Below, one piece after another: positions 19,501 to 27,066 of a stretch of DNA of 64,000 nt. Position numbers and translations under genes: made by a program. Source of the stretch: Rhizomicrobium sp. (GTDB lineage Bacteria > Pseudomonadota > Alphaproteobacteria > Micropepsales > Micropepsaceae). The stretch spans positions 434,001 through 498,000 of the forward strand of contig JBBCHM010000002.1 in NCBI GenBank assembly GCA_037200045.1. The letters run 5' to 3'. The notes beneath the pieces were generated by a model. That model did no database searches. It was not told the DNA's origin and was given only the letters and a program-made list of their open reading frames with translations. Each line of letters begins with the position of its first letter. Position 1 is the first letter of the stretch.

Positions 19501-19642
19501 GGATGTCTTCCGCCTTGCGCTCGGCGGTGACGACCACGGTTTCGATCTGCGCGAAGGCCGGCGCCGTGAACGCCGTCGACAGCAACAAAGCACCGATGAA
19601 GGTGACGGGCCGCACGGTCGCGACCGAACGCATTGCAGGCAT
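16574..19642 (-). CDS. TonB-dependent outer-membrane receptor
   Basis: Outer-membrane barrel importing a large substrate with energy from TonB-ExbBD. The start at 19642 (MPAMRSVATVRPVTFIGALL) is preferred to upstream codons because GGGGAG sits six bases before it. It gives 1022 residues with a signal peptide ending near AFAQ, then the TonB box-like ETVVVTAERK. The plug follows (IPIAVTAF-like SVPIAVTAFGAADL, NFQIRGIGTQV, VEVLRGPQSTLYGRGATGGAVNV) and then the barrel; the C-terminus ends in an aromatic-terminated strand (GGAIGVHF). The CirA/fecA-like, Sphingomonas-type subgroup is common for carbohydrate or aromatic uptake. The ligand is unknown and no anti-sigma pair is adjacent. Confidence 0.95.
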   Translation of the reverse strand: MPAMRSVATVRPVTFIGALLLSTAFTAPAFAQIETVVVTAERKAEDIQSVPIAVTAFGAADLASHQILQPKDLQFATPSVTYTKTNFTGTNFQIRGIGTQVISGDAEGGIAFNVNDVYYEAAGVDSGLYYDLERVEVLRGPQSTLYGRGATGGAVNVFTAKPHLDEFSASVEGNYGNYDGSEIKGMVNVPIINDELGVRLAADWVRHDGFSTNVNPGVTDHHPDSRDEWSGRASVRWQPWDGTTIDIVADHGDENDTRMRGEKQLCHFDPTGVLGCLPDAVASQPVNLNATFFNIPVSRQATVGAFGAAPPAGIGPAFAAALGLFDLSQPYVAPAGAVPSDPRTINSDFTPFTKGRSNSISAEWKQTITDWLDATLVGGYADGHLVNQESYINQPGANFDPVTLATSKAVFDGVLAQLGTTFGQPNYANPATGPYAFVFAHPGQLPTSNFNNLGIIGGSINRYTSNEFAYDQSNGNNVQKSLELRLETKLDGPLNFAAGVYYLNENAHGDYYVGSNTLDYGQTLFGGIGGAQLFGTPLQNLCISPANGNGCIYGTPWYDNDTERSFVESKSVYGEGYWDIVPDELKLTVGARYTEDRKQYVGRITIFNGFVPNGTTDREAAMAQLVSFGLVDFDAARPGNQNFEETTSKFDKLTGRVVLNWTPKLDWSDQTTVYASYSKGYKAGGANPGIQPNNLTGIPAFYAPESIDAYEIGTKNTFFDSTLQANLTAWYYNYAKYQISEILANTSVNANTNAFLNGVEGEFVWAPPQVPGLQFNLNTSWTETKLGQGGQIDPRNPTGGLPNALLIKDGTLSSTNAQNCVLYYSGSNFASDFATLSALSGGIFFAPPGGTSALAGAGVQHAAFGICTPSVLNGALAPALAFTNFSTQGTTASQQLAGAAVNLQGNQLANTPPWSLSFGMQYGTDVGAGYTFVGRFDYYWQAAMWGRIFNDPADRIRNFGTANLQFTLNSPDDTWYAQIYGRNIFNSTNQTGEYLTSSSSGLYTGAFYGDPRIIGGAIGVHF

Positions 19643-19888
19643 AGTGAGCTCCCCGTTGTGGCGACGCATAGCTCGTCGCCTTATTGCCCATTGCGCCCCA
19701 CTCGCTCTCCAAGTGGACCCAGACCGACGCAATTCGGCTTTGGAACGATATGAGCAAGCTCAACGGGCGAGCAAGAACATTATCGACGTGGCAATAATGC
19801 GCGCACGAAATCGCGCGTGCCTCGTGCTGATAATGTCACACGAACGGAGCGCTATGCGCGCGCTAAGCGCGTTCGCATAAGCACATAT

Positions 19889-19910
19889 TCACTCATTCAT
19901 CGATGAGTGA
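19889..19910. promoter_or_regulatory. palindrome upstream of the TonB-dependent receptor
   Basis: Perfect arms TCACTCAT (19889-19896) and ATGAGTGA (19903-19910) flank a 6-base centre. The site lies in the AT-richer 295-base spacer between the DUF4389 gene and the receptor. It could be a regulator operator for the receptor or a weak terminator for the upstream gene. No T-run favours the operator reading, but this is inference. Confidence 0.35.
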
Positions 19911-19937
19911 AATGCTGCGATGCGAAAATAGTTTTCC

Positions 19938-20252
19938 TTACGCATGCTTCGGGAACGGGCCGATCGGAAAGGGCTGTTCGTCGCGCACGAAGGTGATGAA
20001 GGCGAGCAGCTCCCACTCATATTGAAGGAGCGATGCGCAGAAGGATTTAATCTCGTCATGCGCGCGTCCGTTGATCGCGATCATCACGAACTGCACGGCG
20101 GCGAGAACGAAGATGACGTGCAGCACGAACCACGCGATCAGCCCATATCCGAACGCGTAGAGCAGCCGGACGATGGGAAACGGCGGGTGGGCCGGTGCCA
20201 GCGGCGCCGGGCCGGGCGACGGATTGCCAGTGCTGTTGGGCGCATCGGACAT
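19938..20252 (-). CDS. DUF4389 membrane protein
   Basis: The 104-residue protein starts at 20252 behind AGGAGG. After a Pro-rich N-terminus it shows FPIVRLLYAFGYGLIAWFVLHVIFVLAAVQFVMIAINGRAHDEIKSF and ends with ITFVRDEQPFPIGPFP, the consensus of DUF4389. It has one or two membrane helices. The function of the family is not established. It stands alone downstream of the rhomboid gene with about 80 bases between them. Confidence 0.85.
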   Translation of the reverse strand: MSDAPNSTGNPSPGPAPLAPAHPPFPIVRLLYAFGYGLIAWFVLHVIFVLAAVQFVMIAINGRAHDEIKSFCASLLQYEWELLAFITFVRDEQPFPIGPFPKHA

Positions 20253-20331
20253 CGCAAAACCTCCTGGAGGCCGCCGCGCCGACCGGCACGGCCAAGACCC
20301 TACTCTTTACGTAGGATGGCGCGCGCCGGCT

Positions 20332-21063
20332 TCAAGCACCGCGGCCGCGAAGACGCCGCAAAGGGCCGAAATAAACGTCGAACGGCCCGGCCAGCAGCAG
20401 TCCGGCGAGGTAGCCGCCGAGATGGTCCTGCCAGGCGATCGCCTGGAGCGTGCCGGTCGGGCCGATGCCGATGATCCCGGTGACGAGATTGACCACGAGC
20501 CAGACCGCGCTGAACACCAGAACCTGGCTCGAGCGCAGCGGCATCAGCGGCAAGGTGGCGCCCAACAGCCAGGGCTCGCGCACCCGCAGCATGCGGATGC
20601 TGGCGCCCATCAGCCCGGAGATCGCGCCCGAGGCGCCGATGGCGCCGACATTCTGGCCCCATTCGATGCCGACAAAGGCGGCGGCACCGGCCAGGCCGCA
20701 CAGGAAGAAGAAGACGTAGAACATCACGAGGCCGTAGCGCCGCGCCACCACCGGCCCGAACACCAGCAGCCACACGCAGTTGAAAGCGAGGTGGGTGAAG
20801 TTCGCATGCAGGAACACGTGGCCGAGGGGCGGGACCAGAAGCTCGATCAGGCTCGGCATCTGCGCGCCGAGCGCTTTCAAGGCGCTGGCCGAATAGATCA
20901 CCGGATCGAGCGCGAACAGGTTCAGGACGGCATCCGACACCGCGGCGGGCGCCAGCACCCGCGCCACATGGGCGAGGACGAGCACGCCGATCAGGACCAA
21001 GACGGAGGCCGGCACGCGCAGAAAGGGCTCGCGCGTGGGGCGGGTTTCCTGGAAAAACGCCAT
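20332..21063 (-). CDS. rhomboid-family intramembrane serine protease
   Basis: Inner-membrane protease of 243 residues with about six helices. The catalytic Ser145 lies in GASGAISG and His214 in QDHLGGYLAG; HANFTHLAFN at residues 86-95 is the oxyanion-side loop motif of the family. The catalytic dyad is complete, so it should be active. It lies 14 bases downstream of the HCCA-isomerase-like gene, so co-transcription is likely. The substrate is unknown. Confidence 0.93.
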   Translation of the reverse strand: MAFFQETRPTREPFLRVPASVLVLIGVLVLAHVARVLAPAAVSDAVLNLFALDPVIYSASALKALGAQMPSLIELLVPPLGHVFLHANFTHLAFNCVWLLVFGPVVARRYGLVMFYVFFFLCGLAGAAAFVGIEWGQNVGAIGASGAISGLMGASIRMLRVREPWLLGATLPLMPLRSSQVLVFSAVWLVVNLVTGIIGIGPTGTLQAIAWQDHLGGYLAGLLLAGPFDVYFGPLRRLRGRGA

Positions 21064-21077
21064 GATGCTCTATTCCT

Positions 21078-21680
21078 TCAGCGGCGCAGCGCCGCTTCCA
21101 CCAGTTCCATCCGGTCGTTGCCGAAATACATGTCCGCCCCCCCGACATATAGGGTCGGCGCGCCGAAACCGCCGCGGGCGATGAGCTCGTCGGTGTTGGT
21201 CCGGAGGCGATCCTTGATGTCGGCCTCCTGGCTGCGCGCCAGCACGTGCTCGCCGTCCAGGTCCGCCGCCGCGCAGACCTTGAGCAGGACATGCGGCAGG
21301 CTGATGTCCTGGCCCTCCGACCAATAGGCCTCGAAGCAGCAGCGGGCGAAGGGAACCAGCTTGCCCTCGTCCTGCGCCACCAGGGCGCAACGCATCGCGG
21401 CCGTCGCCTTCACCGGAAAGACCGGCGGCGGCATGACGATGGTAAGGCCCAGGAGCCGCGCCCAGTCCTGCAGGTCCTTGGCCTCGTACGCCGCCTTGCG
21501 CGGATCGGGATGGGCCCGGCGCTCATAGACCTCGCGGTTAACCGCGTTGAACACCCCGCCCACCAGGACCGGCTTCCAGACGATGTCGGCGCCGGTGCGC
21601 GCCGCGATGGGCTGAACGCGCGTGAAGGCCAGATAGCTCCAGGGCGAGGAGCAGTCGAAGAAGAATTCCAGCGTGGCCAA
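21078..21680 (-). CDS. 2-hydroxychromene-2-carboxylate isomerase-like protein (DsbA/GST-kappa fold)
   Basis: The 200-residue protein fits a TTG start at 21680 with GGAGA six bases upstream; the open frame further upstream runs into a repeat and is not family-like. LEFFFDCSSPWSYLAF carries the Ser of the HCCA isomerase active site in place of the CxxC of DsbA. Further signatures are KPVLVGGVFNAVN, FPVKATAAMRCAL and the C-terminal GGFGAPTLYVGGADMYFGNDRMELVEAAL. The family isomerises aromatic ring-cleavage products with glutathione, but many members have unknown substrates, and no aromatic pathway is adjacent. Confidence 0.87.
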   Translation of the reverse strand: MATLEFFFDCSSPWSYLAFTRVQPIAARTGADIVWKPVLVGGVFNAVNREVYERRAHPDPRKAAYEAKDLQDWARLLGLTIVMPPPVFPVKATAAMRCALVAQDEGKLVPFARCCFEAYWSEGQDISLPHVLLKVCAAADLDGEHVLARSQEADIKDRLRTNTDELIARGGFGAPTLYVGGADMYFGNDRMELVEAALRR

Positions 21681-21776
21681 TAAGGTCTCCGGGCGGCGTG
21701 TGCCCCAAACTAGCGCAGCCGCGTGCCGCTTTGAAACACGCCCCCGGCCGCCGGACCGCGGATCGGTCCAAATGAC

Positions 21777-21843
21777 TCGCGCGGAGCCGCGGAGTTCGCG
21801 GAGATTCCCGGCTTTCCTCCGCGTTCTTCGCGGCTCCGCGTGA
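21777..21843. repeat. GCGGAG/CTCCGC palindromic repeat, copy 1
   Basis: A 67-base palindromic block, GCGGAGCCGCGGAG... with ...TCTTCGCGGCTCCGCG. It shares the right half (GCGGCTCCGCGTGA) with copies at 32617-32682 and 46104-46153. All three are intergenic. Confidence 0.75.
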
Positions 21844-21934
21844 CAATTCGCTGGCGCGCCTGGGCGCGCCGCAGCGCCATGGCACGGGGGTTGCTCACCT
21901 GGGTGGCAGAACCATTCACGCATCGAGACCCAAC

Positions 21935-22360
21935 ATGGCCAAGCACACCAAGTTCTGCATTGCCGCCGCGGCCTTCGCGGTTTTCGCCACGGCCGCCCAG
22001 GCCGGCGATTACAGCAATGCCAGCAACTACAACGCGCCTTATGGCATGCAGGCCGGCCAGGAGAACGCGCCGCCCAACACCTCGCTGCGCGACGCCAACG
22101 GCAATCTCACCGTGGTGAACGGCGTGTTCACCAGCGCCAATTTCGGCCCCGCCGCGGGCGCCGGCGCCGCCGGCTCGGGCGTCAGCTCGTCCTTCTCGGG
22201 CGCTGGCACGAGCGGTGCATCGAGCACGACGGGTGCGGCAACGGCCATCGGAAATCAGCTCAACGTCGTGACCCTCGGAAACAACAACACCGTCGTCGTC
22301 AACGCCGTGCAGACCAACAACGGAAATCAGACAGCCACCAATACCGTCAACGGACACTAA
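21935..22360 (+). CDS. hfaA: holdfast-anchor protein HfaA-like, curlin-type repeats
   Basis: Secreted 141-residue protein with a signal peptide (about 1-23, cleavage after AQA). The C-terminal part is a Gln/Asn-rich amyloid-like pattern, NQLNVVTLGNNNTVVVNAVQTNNGNQTATN, like curlin repeats. In Caulobacter, HfaA, HfaB and HfaD form the cell-surface anchor that fixes the adhesive holdfast to the envelope. Here the next two genes are a CsgG-like lipoprotein and a second repeat-rich secreted protein, in the same order as hfaABD. The assignment rests on this order together with the repeat type. Confidence 0.8.
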   Translation: MAKHTKFCIAAAAFAVFATAAQAGDYSNASNYNAPYGMQAGQENAPPNTSLRDANGNLTVVNGVFTSANFGPAAGAGAAGSGVSSSFSGAGTSGASSTTGAATAIGNQLNVVTLGNNNTVVVNAVQTNNGNQTATNTVNGH

Positions 22361-22389
22361 CAGCAGAAAGCCAAAGGGAAGCCCCTCCC

Positions 22390-23415
22390 ATGACTCGTCG
22401 CGGAAAAAAGTATCTCCTACAGCCGTTGATCCTCGTGATCGCCGGCCTGTCGCTCGCCGGCTGCATCAGCCCGCAGGCCGACAGCATCACCGGCCGCTAC
22501 ACGGCGCCGATCGGCGGCTCGCCGGTGATCTCCAACGAGACGCCCTACTCCGCCGCCCTGCGCTGCATGGCCGGATACACCGGCCAGCGTCCGCTGAAGG
22601 TCGCGGTCGGCCAGATCGCCGACTACACCGGCAAGGCCGAAAGCGACAATTCGGGCCGCAAGATCACCCAGGGCGCCGCCCTGATGGCGATGAGCGCGCT
22701 CAGCAAGGCCGGCGTGCAGCTGGTCGAGCGCTTCGACACCTCGGTCGCCGAGATGGAGCTCAAATACGCCAACAACAAGCTGATCGGCGCGGACCAGGCG
22801 GGCGGCCAGCCCGGCGGCCCGGACTATCGCCAGATCATCGCCGGCTCGATCCCGGGCTCCGACTACTACCTGGTCGGCGGCATCACCGAGCTGAACTTCA
22901 ACATCCGCTCCGAAGGCGCCAGCGGCGACGGCGGCGGCACGGCCACCAACGGGCTGAAGGGCCAGGTCGGCGGCAACATGTACGTCATGAATGTCGGCCT
23001 CGATCTTCGCCTGGTCGACACCAAGACGCTGCAGGTGGTCGACGTGATCTCCTACCAGAAGCAGATCATCGGCCATCAGGTCTCGGCCGGCGTGTTCGAC
23101 TTCCTGGGCGCGAACTTCTTCGACGCCTCGGTGGGCGAGAGCGCCCTGGAGCCGATCCAGCTCGCGGTCCGCTCGGTGATCGAGCGCGCCGTGCTGGAAA
23201 TGACCGCCAGGCTCTACCACACCAGCGGCTCCTGCACCGCCAGCACCGATCCGCTGGCCGACGCCGGCGACCACACCCCGCCGCTCGACCATCACGACAA
23301 CAATCCCGTCACCGCCCGCAACGAGGAACACAACAATGACGCGTCTCGCCAAGATCCTTATCGCTACTACGGCTCTAGCGATCCTGCCGGCGACGGCCTT
23401 CGCGGGTCAGAGTAA
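22390..23415 (+). CDS. hfaB: CsgG-family outer-membrane lipoprotein, HfaB-like
   Basis: Predicted outer-membrane secretion pore for the holdfast anchor proteins. 341 residues with a lipoprotein signal ending in LSLAGC. The CsgG fold is seen in PLKVAVGQIADYTGK, SALSKAGVQLVERFDTSVAEMELKYANN, DYYLVGGITELNFNIRS and the tail of strand/helix segments. The C-terminal 50 residues are low in structure and His/Asp/Asn-rich. The 3' end overlaps hfaD by 80 bases in another frame, which is long for this operon type and suggests translational coupling. Homologous to curli CsgG, but curli csgA/B/E/F are absent. Confidence 0.88.
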   Translation: MTRRGKKYLLQPLILVIAGLSLAGCISPQADSITGRYTAPIGGSPVISNETPYSAALRCMAGYTGQRPLKVAVGQIADYTGKAESDNSGRKITQGAALMAMSALSKAGVQLVERFDTSVAEMELKYANNKLIGADQAGGQPGGPDYRQIIAGSIPGSDYYLVGGITELNFNIRSEGASGDGGGTATNGLKGQVGGNMYVMNVGLDLRLVDTKTLQVVDVISYQKQIIGHQVSAGVFDFLGANFFDASVGESALEPIQLAVRSVIERAVLEMTARLYHTSGSCTASTDPLADAGDHTPPLDHHDNNPVTARNEEHNNDASRQDPYRYYGSSDPAGDGLRGSE

Positions 23416-24013
23416 CGGCTCGTCCGCGACGGCTACCGGCAGCACGATCCTGAACGGCCAAGTGAGCTTCGGCGCCCAATGGTCCACCGTGACCACGACG
23501 GCGAACAATGTCGGCGGCGACGTGGTGATCCAGAGCCAGGGCGCGGGCAACATGTTCGAAGCCGTCACCTTCGACGACACCCATGTGAAGTCGAGCCAGG
23601 ACGACGAGAGCACCAATATCGGCTCGACGGTCACGGCCAATGTCAACGGCGTCGGCGGCGGCGTGAGCATCTCGGGGACGGCGGTCTGCAACTCGACCGA
23701 CGTGTCGACCGATCCCAACGTCACCGCGGTGGACAGCAAGCAATATTGCGGCGCCCAGGATCCGGGCTCGGAGATCAACGGCAAGATCAGCAATGTCGCG
23801 GGCGACGTCGCGGTCCAGTCGACCGCCTATGGCAACACCTATACCGAGGACACCAACGCCGCCAACGCGCCGACCAACCTGGCGCAGACCAACACCTCCA
23901 ACGTGTTCTCGACGGCGAATGTGGCGGTCCGCAATATCGGCGGCAGCGTCGGGGTGACGTCCTCGGCGGTCGGCAACAATGTGCAGGTCGTGCACTATTC
24001 GACGACCCCGTAA
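23336..24013 (+). CDS. hfaD: holdfast-anchor protein HfaD-like
   Basis: Secreted 225-residue protein with a signal peptide (MTRLAKILIATTALAILPATAFA). The rest is Gly/Ser/Thr/Asn-rich with recurring GG(D/S)V motifs (NNVGGDVVIQSQGAGN, NGVGGGVSIS, SNVAGDVAVQSTAYGN, RNIGGSVGVTSSAVGN) every 40-60 residues, suggesting a beta-solenoid surface protein. Two Cys pairs occur in the middle. The start has GAGGAA upstream, inside hfaB. It is shorter than Caulobacter HfaD. Position and order support the name more than direct similarity. Confidence 0.75.
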   Translation: MTRLAKILIATTALAILPATAFAGQSNGSSATATGSTILNGQVSFGAQWSTVTTTANNVGGDVVIQSQGAGNMFEAVTFDDTHVKSSQDDESTNIGSTVTANVNGVGGGVSISGTAVCNSTDVSTDPNVTAVDSKQYCGAQDPGSEINGKISNVAGDVAVQSTAYGNTYTEDTNAANAPTNLAQTNTSNVFSTANVAVRNIGGSVGVTSSAVGNNVQVVHYSTTP

Positions 24014-24063
24014 TTTCCAGTCCGCGTGGACGCAGCCGGGGGCAAACGGCGGCGTCCGAAGGA

Positions 24064-24095
24064 GAGGGAGGGCGAAAGCTCTCCCTCTTTTTTTT
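24064..24095 (+). terminator. terminator of the hfa operon
   Basis: A 10-bp stem (one G-U pair), GAGGGAGGGC with GCTCTCCCTC, closed by a GAAA tetraloop and followed by eight T (24088-24095). This is a textbook intrinsic terminator 50 bases after hfaD. Confidence 0.92.
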
Positions 24096-24097
24096 GG

Positions 24098-24139
24098 AAA
24101 GCGCGGCCTACCGCTTACGCTACTTGAGGCCGCGCTTTC
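24098..24139. repeat. core-and-stem hairpin repeat, copy 1
   Basis: GAAAGCGCGGCC and GGCCGCGCTTTC form a perfect 12-bp stem around TACCGCTTACGCTACTTGA. The loop matches the core found at 26175-26202 and three times in 63383-63499, while the stem differs at each place. It lies directly behind the hfa terminator. Confidence 0.6.
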
Positions 24140-24146
24140 ACGGTCA

Positions 24147-24168
24147 ACCCTCCCGTGAACGGGAGGGT
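24147..24168. repeat. CCCTCCCG palindrome, single unit
   Basis: ACCCTCCCG TGAA CGGGAGGGT is one unit of the palindrome that brackets the larger repeats at 27694, 29135 and 37257. Confidence 0.7.
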
Positions 24169-24220
24169 GAAACGGTGGGCCGTTCCTGTAACGTCGCCCG
24201 GCTGCCATCGAAGAGTCGCC

Positions 24221-26176
24221 ATGCCCTCCCCCTCCATGCGCCCCGCCGCCGAACTCACCATCCGCGGCCTTATCCTTGGCGTGCTGATCACGCTGATCTT
24301 CACCGCCGCCAACGTCTATCTGGGATTGAAGGTCGGGCTGACCTTCGCGTCGTCGATCCCGGCGGCCGTGATCTCCATGGCGGTGCTGAGCGCGTTCCGC
24401 AATTCGACCATCCTGGAGAACAACATCGTACAGACCGTCGCCTCGGCGGCGGGCACGCTGTCGTCGATCATCTTCGTGCTGCCGGGGCTCGTCATCGTCG
24501 GCTGGTGGACCGGCTTTCCGTTCTGGACCTCGTTCCTGATCTGCCTCAGCGGCGGCACGCTGGGGGTGCTGTTCACGATTCCGCTGCGCCGCGCGCTCGT
24601 CACCCATTCCGACCTGCCCTACCCCGAAGGCGTGGCGGCGGCGGAGGTTCTGAAGGTCGGGGCCGGCGAGCGCGAGGACGGCAGCAAGGCCGATCCGGCG
24701 GAAGCGCGCGAGGGATTCCTGGCCGTGGTGCTGGGCTCGCTCGCCGCGCTGGGCATGGTGGCGGTGGCGGCGACGCAGATCGCGACGGGCGAATTCCAGC
24801 GGTTCTTCACCATCGGCAAGGGCGGCACAACGCTCGATTTTTCCTTCTCCCTGGCGCTGGTCGGCGCCGGACACCTGGTCGGCCTGTCGGTCGGCATCGC
24901 TGGACTGCTCGGCGTGATCCTGGGCTGGGGCGTGGCGGTGCCGGTGCTGACCGCGGCGATGCCGGATCCGTCGGCCGCGCTCGACGCGCATGTGATGGCG
25001 ATCTGGAGCCACCAGGTCCGCTTCATCGGCGCCGGCGCCATCGCGGTGGCGGCGATCTGGACGCTCGTCAAGCTGGCGCGGCCCGTCATGGTCGGGCTGG
25101 TGAGCACCCTCGCCTCGGCGCGCGGCACGACCGCGGCCGGCATCGACGTGCGCGACCGCGATCTGAGCGGCGGCTGGATCGGCGGCTTGACGCTGGCCTG
25201 CCTGGCGCTGGCCGCCTTCGTCATCGCGAGCTTCGCCAGCGCGGCGGGGCTGGGCGGCCAGGCCTGGACGCTGACGCTGGCGTCGCTGCCCTTCGTGCTG
25301 ATCGTGGGATTTCTGATCGCGGCGGTGTGCGGCTACATGGCGGGGCTGCTCGGCTCGTCCAACAGCCCGATCAGCAGCGTCGGCATTCTCACCGTTGTCT
25401 CCTGCGCCGGACTTCTGCTGCTCGTCGCCCTGCCCGGCCCGCCGCGGCCGCTGGTCGCCTTCGCGCTGATCGTGACGGCGGTGGTGTTCGCGGTGGCGAC
25501 GATCTCCAACGACAATCTGCAGGACCTGAAGACCGGCCAGCTCGTCGGCGCGGCGCCGTGGCGGCAGCAAATCGCGCTCCTGGTCGGCGTGGTGGCGGGC
25601 GCGGCGGTGATCCCGCCGGTGCTCAATCTCCTGGCGCACGCCTATGGCTTCGCGGGCGCGCCGCACGCGACGGCGCACGCGCTGGCCGCGCCGCAGGCGG
25701 TGTTGATAGCCGCGCTGGCCGAGGGCGTGATCGGGCACAATCTGAACTGGACGATGATCGGGATCGGCGTGGCGCTCGGCGTCGCCATGGTGATCGCCGA
25801 CGAGGCGATGGGCCTCTTGAAGTGGCTGCGCCTGCCGCCGCTGGCGGTGGCGATCGGCATCTATCTGCCGATGTCGGCGACGCTGCCGATCACGCTCGGC
25901 GCGGTGATCGGGCATTTCTACAATCGCGGCGCCCATCGCGCGGCCAACCCGCAGCGCGCCGAGCGGCTGGGCACGCTGGTGGCGTCAGGGATGATCGTCG
26001 GCGAGAGCCTGTTCGGCGTCCTGCTCGCCGGACTGATCGTGGCGCTGGCGAAGGACGCGCCGCTGGCGCTGGTACCGGCGGATTTCGCGGCCGCCGATCC
26101 GATCGGGATCGTGGTGTTCGCGGCGCTGGTGGCGGGCCTCTATGGCTGGATGGCGGCCCGCAACAAGAGTCTTTAA
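24221..26176 (+). CDS. OPT-family oligopeptide transporter
   Basis: Proton-coupled inner-membrane importer of 651 residues, within the bacterial TIGR00733-type range. The start at 24221 (MPSPSMRPAAELTIRGLILG) excludes residues encoded by the upstream repeat. About 14-16 membrane helices; family motifs include TAANVYLGLKVGLTFASSIPAAVISMA, ENNIVQTVASAAGTLSSIIFVLPGL, DLPYPEGVAAAEVLKVG and GSSNSPISSVGILT. The substrate may be oligopeptides or a metal chelate. The stop TAA shares TTAA with the stop of the convergent CitE-like gene. Confidence 0.93.
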   Translation: MPSPSMRPAAELTIRGLILGVLITLIFTAANVYLGLKVGLTFASSIPAAVISMAVLSAFRNSTILENNIVQTVASAAGTLSSIIFVLPGLVIVGWWTGFPFWTSFLICLSGGTLGVLFTIPLRRALVTHSDLPYPEGVAAAEVLKVGAGEREDGSKADPAEAREGFLAVVLGSLAALGMVAVAATQIATGEFQRFFTIGKGGTTLDFSFSLALVGAGHLVGLSVGIAGLLGVILGWGVAVPVLTAAMPDPSAALDAHVMAIWSHQVRFIGAGAIAVAAIWTLVKLARPVMVGLVSTLASARGTTAAGIDVRDRDLSGGWIGGLTLACLALAAFVIASFASAAGLGGQAWTLTLASLPFVLIVGFLIAAVCGYMAGLLGSSNSPISSVGILTVVSCAGLLLLVALPGPPRPLVAFALIVTAVVFAVATISNDNLQDLKTGQLVGAAPWRQQIALLVGVVAGAAVIPPVLNLLAHAYGFAGAPHATAHALAAPQAVLIAALAEGVIGHNLNWTMIGIGVALGVAMVIADEAMGLLKWLRLPPLAVAIGIYLPMSATLPITLGAVIGHFYNRGAHRAANPQRAERLGTLVASGMIVGESLFGVLLAGLIVALAKDAPLALVPADFAAADPIGIVVFAALVAGLYGWMAARNKSL

Positions 26177-27060
26177 TGCGCTACCGCTTCGCTGCTTGAG
26201 CGCAATGCCTCACACAAAGCGAGGACATGACGCGCCTGTTTGAGATGCGGCTGGTCGAGCATCTTGCCGTCGAGCGATGCGACGCCGGCGCCCGCGGCGA
26301 AGGCGGCGACGACTTTCTCCGCGTGCGCGACGTCTGCCGCTGACGGCGTGAAGGCGGCGTTGATCGTCGGGACCTGATCAGGATGGATCGCGAGCATGCC
26401 GGAGAAGCCCTCGCGCTGGGCGGCACGCGCGGCGCGTTCGAGACCGGCGCCGTCGCGGAAATCGGCGTGCAGCGTCTCGATGGCATCGACCCCGGCGGCC
26501 TTGGCGGCGATGAGGACCAGGGCGCGCACCATCTTGTGCACAAAGAGGAATTCGCCGGCCGCGTCGCGGTTGGTCGCGGCGCCGAGCGCGGCGGCCAGAT
26601 CCTCGGCGCCCCAGCTCATCGCGGCGAGGCGCGGCGGCGGCGAACGATAGTCCTGCAGCGACAACACGGCGGTCGGCGTCTCGGTGGCGACGGGCAGGAG
26701 CCGGATCGAGCGCTGGGCGAGGCCGGCCTGCGTCTCCAGCGTGATGAGATGAGCGTCGAGGGTGAGCAGGTCCTGCGGCCCGTCGGGCTTGGGCACGACG
26801 AGGCCGGCCGGCGCGCCGGCGATAACGGCCTGCATGTCGGCGACGAAATCGTCCGAGCCGACCGGATTGATGCGCACCCAGACCGCGGGGCGGTGCTTCT
26901 CCTTGAGGAACTCGCGCGCGAGGCCGCGCGCGCGGACGCGGTTCTGCGGCGCGACGGAATCCTCCAGATCGAGGATCAGCGCGTCGGCCGGCAAGGCTTT
27001 CGCCTTGGCGAGCTTCTTCTCGCTGTCGGCGGGCACGAAGAGGAGGGAGCGGAGGATCAT
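26173..27060 (-). CDS. HpcH/HpaI aldolase, CitE-like CoA-ester lyase
   Basis: TIM-barrel lyase of 295 residues. LRSLLFVPADSEKKLAKAKALPADALILDLEDSVAP holds the CitE signature, with Arg and Asp/Glu residues for metal and CoA binding (WVRINP, VPKPDGPQDL, LLPVATETPTAVL, GAEDLAAALGA). It is of the (S)-malyl-CoA/beta-methylmalyl-CoA or citramalyl-CoA lyase type. It follows the MaoC hydratase by 6 bases, a pair seen for C4/C5 dicarboxyl-CoA interconversion. The last residues (SSSEAVAH) are encoded by a copy of the core-and-stem repeat, suggesting the C-terminus was remodelled by it. Confidence 0.88.
   Translation of the reverse strand: MILRSLLFVPADSEKKLAKAKALPADALILDLEDSVAPQNRVRARGLAREFLKEKHRPAVWVRINPVGSDDFVADMQAVIAGAPAGLVVPKPDGPQDLLTLDAHLITLETQAGLAQRSIRLLPVATETPTAVLSLQDYRSPPPRLAAMSWGAEDLAAALGAATNRDAAGEFLFVHKMVRALVLIAAKAAGVDAIETLHADFRDGAGLERAARAAQREGFSGMLAIHPDQVPTINAAFTPSAADVAHAEKVVAAFAAGAGVASLDGKMLDQPHLKQARHVLALCEALRSSSEAVAH
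26175..26202. repeat. core-and-stem hairpin repeat, copy 2 (inside a gene end)
   Basis: TGCGC and GCGCA stem around TACCGCTTCGCTGCTTGA. It provides the last codons of the CitE-like gene. Same core as at 24098 and in the methyltransferase at 63383-63499, with a different stem. Confidence 0.6.
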
Positions 27061-27066
27061 GTCAGT

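Noticed and set aside
16556..19753. Long plus-strand frame opposite the TonB-dependent receptor
   Set aside because: Shadow of a conserved gene; low-complexity Arg/Gly/Ala composition and no family features.
21935..24013. Curli operon
   Set aside because: csgA/B/E/F are absent and the gene order matches hfaABD.
23375..25936. Long minus-strand frame spanning hfaD and the OPT transporter
   Set aside because: Runs antisense through two real genes and a terminator; composition is Arg/His-rich.
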